From positions 1 to 32,335 of the forward strand of contig DATJJW010000021.1 in the NCBI GenBank assembly GCA_035491935.1: a stretch of DNA of 32,335 bases. The letters are read 5' to 3'. Shown in pieces: positions 31,798 through 32,335 of this stretch (positions within the stretch are counted from its first letter, which is position 1; each line of letters opens with the position of its first letter). The notes under the pieces are model-generated. The model had not been told where the DNA came from. It worked only from the letters and a program-made list of their open reading frames with translations, and made no database searches. The translations under genes and the position numbers were made by a program. The DNA comes from DATJJW01 sp035491935 (lineage in GTDB: Bacteria > Pseudomonadota > Alphaproteobacteria > ATCC43930 > CGMCC-115725).

Positions 31798-32335
31798 TCA
31801 AGGCCGCCAGCGCAGAAAATTGCCGATGAGGGCAAGGCCCGTCTCCTGGCTCTTTTCCGGGTGGAATTGCGTGCCGACGATGTTGTCGCGCCCGACCATC
31901 GCGGTGATCGGCCCACCATAATCGACCGTCGCCAGGCGCTGCCCGGGCTGGGCGCAGACCAGCTTGTAGCTGTGGACGAAATAGGCGTGGCGGCCGCTCT
32001 CGATCCCGGCCAGCACCGGATGGTTGGGGACGGCGATCTCCAGCTCGTTCCAGCCCATGTGCGGGATCTTGAGGGAGGTTCCGCCCTGATCCGGCTCGAT
32101 CGCGACCACATCGCCCTCGATCCAGCCGAGACCTTGCGTGGTCTCGAATTCGAGACCACGGCTGGCCAGGAGCTGCATGCCGACGCAGATGCCGAAGAAC
32201 GGCCGGCCACGCCTCAGCACCGCCTCGCTCAATTCATCGACCAGGCCCGGGACGGCGTCGAGGCCGCGCCGGCAATCGGCGAAGGCGCCGACACCTGGCA
32301 GCACGATGCGGTCGGAGTGGCGCAAGGCATCAGCC
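31798..32335 (-). CDS. hisH: Imidazole glycerol phosphate synthase, glutamine amidotransferase subunit (partial)
   Basis: The 5' end lies beyond the window. The visible part reads ...ADALRHSDRIVLPGVGAFADC and continues with nucleophile Cys in FFGICVGMQLL and the His-Glu pair in GTQFHPEKS. Supplies ammonia from glutamine to HisF. A TTG at 32325 could be taken for a start but the frame is open to the edge. About 92 bases separate it from hisA, including a GC-only palindrome (31738-31751). Confidence 0.96.
   Translation of the reverse strand, partial: ADALRHSDRIVLPGVGAFADCRRGLDAVPGLVDELSEAVLRRGRPFFGICVGMQLLASRGLEFETTQGLGWIEGDVVAIEPDQGGTSLKIPHMGWNELEIAVPNHPVLAGIESGRHAYFVHSYKLVCAQPGQRLATVDYGGPITAMVGRDNIVGTQFHPEKSQETGLALIGNFLRWRP

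Noticed and set aside
1..32335. tRNA, rRNA, riboswitch, integrase or transposase genes
   Set aside because: No cloverleaf with a T-loop GTTCRA context, rRNA-like text or transposase motif was noticed; this was by eye, so a covariance-model scan would be the proper test.

Overview
The window looks like a chromosomal stretch from a high-GC alphaproteobacterium, probably Rhodospirillales-like. The taxon is inferred from gene order (hisH-hisA-hisF-hisE-hinT, nadABC, pcaIJF), high G+C codon use and two families of short dispersed palindromes; no rRNA or other marker gene is present. I see no tRNA, rRNA, CRISPR array, transposase, integrase or prophage gene.

Left part (1-6000, all + strand): the His-rich tail of an unidentified protein, a double-cupin protein, a pair of short CHR-family (chromate-type) transporter halves, an HpcH/HpaI-type aldolase, a zinc-dependent MDR dehydrogenase and a COG0523/CobW metallochaperone GTPase with its own His-rich loop. 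Together they look like an uncharacterised small-molecule catabolic cluster with metal supply at both ends. Next (6185-10652) come a periplasmic histidine phosphatase and an aldehyde dehydrogenase on the - strand, then a DUF488 protein and an IlvB-like ThDP enzyme on the + strand.

Middle part (10781-15420): a - strand operon of an SDR oxidoreductase, then pcaI, pcaJ and pcaF (last steps of the beta-ketoadipate pathway, giving succinyl-CoA and acetyl-CoA). A quinone oxidoreductase gene diverges from it. At 15530-17332 lies a large L,D-transpeptidase with a Pro/Ala-rich linker. The divergent nadA-nadB-nadC operon (de novo NAD from aspartate) carries an operator-like palindrome in front of nadA and ends with a small methyltransferase gene and a terminator. 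comM (YifB-type AAA+ ATPase) follows.

Right part (23477-32335): a - strand pair of an MlaC/HpnM-like periplasmic protein and a tiny membrane protein; the ohrR-ohr peroxide-defence pair with a 16-bp palindrome over the ohrR -35 region; an unrecognised - strand operon of three small proteins, two of them membrane proteins; an orphan TAXI-type solute-binding protein with two CxxC motifs; and the - strand histidine operon hisH(partial)-hisA-hisF-hisE followed by hinT and a CynX-type MFS transporter. HisE carries a histone-H1-like Lys/Ala/Pro-rich N-terminal tail.

Most of the window is ordinary metabolism. The best candidates for new biology are the three-gene small-protein operon (25596-26539), the CxxC-bearing TAXI protein, the tailed HisE, the double-cupin/CHR/aldolase/dehydrogenase cluster, and the two palindromic repeat families.
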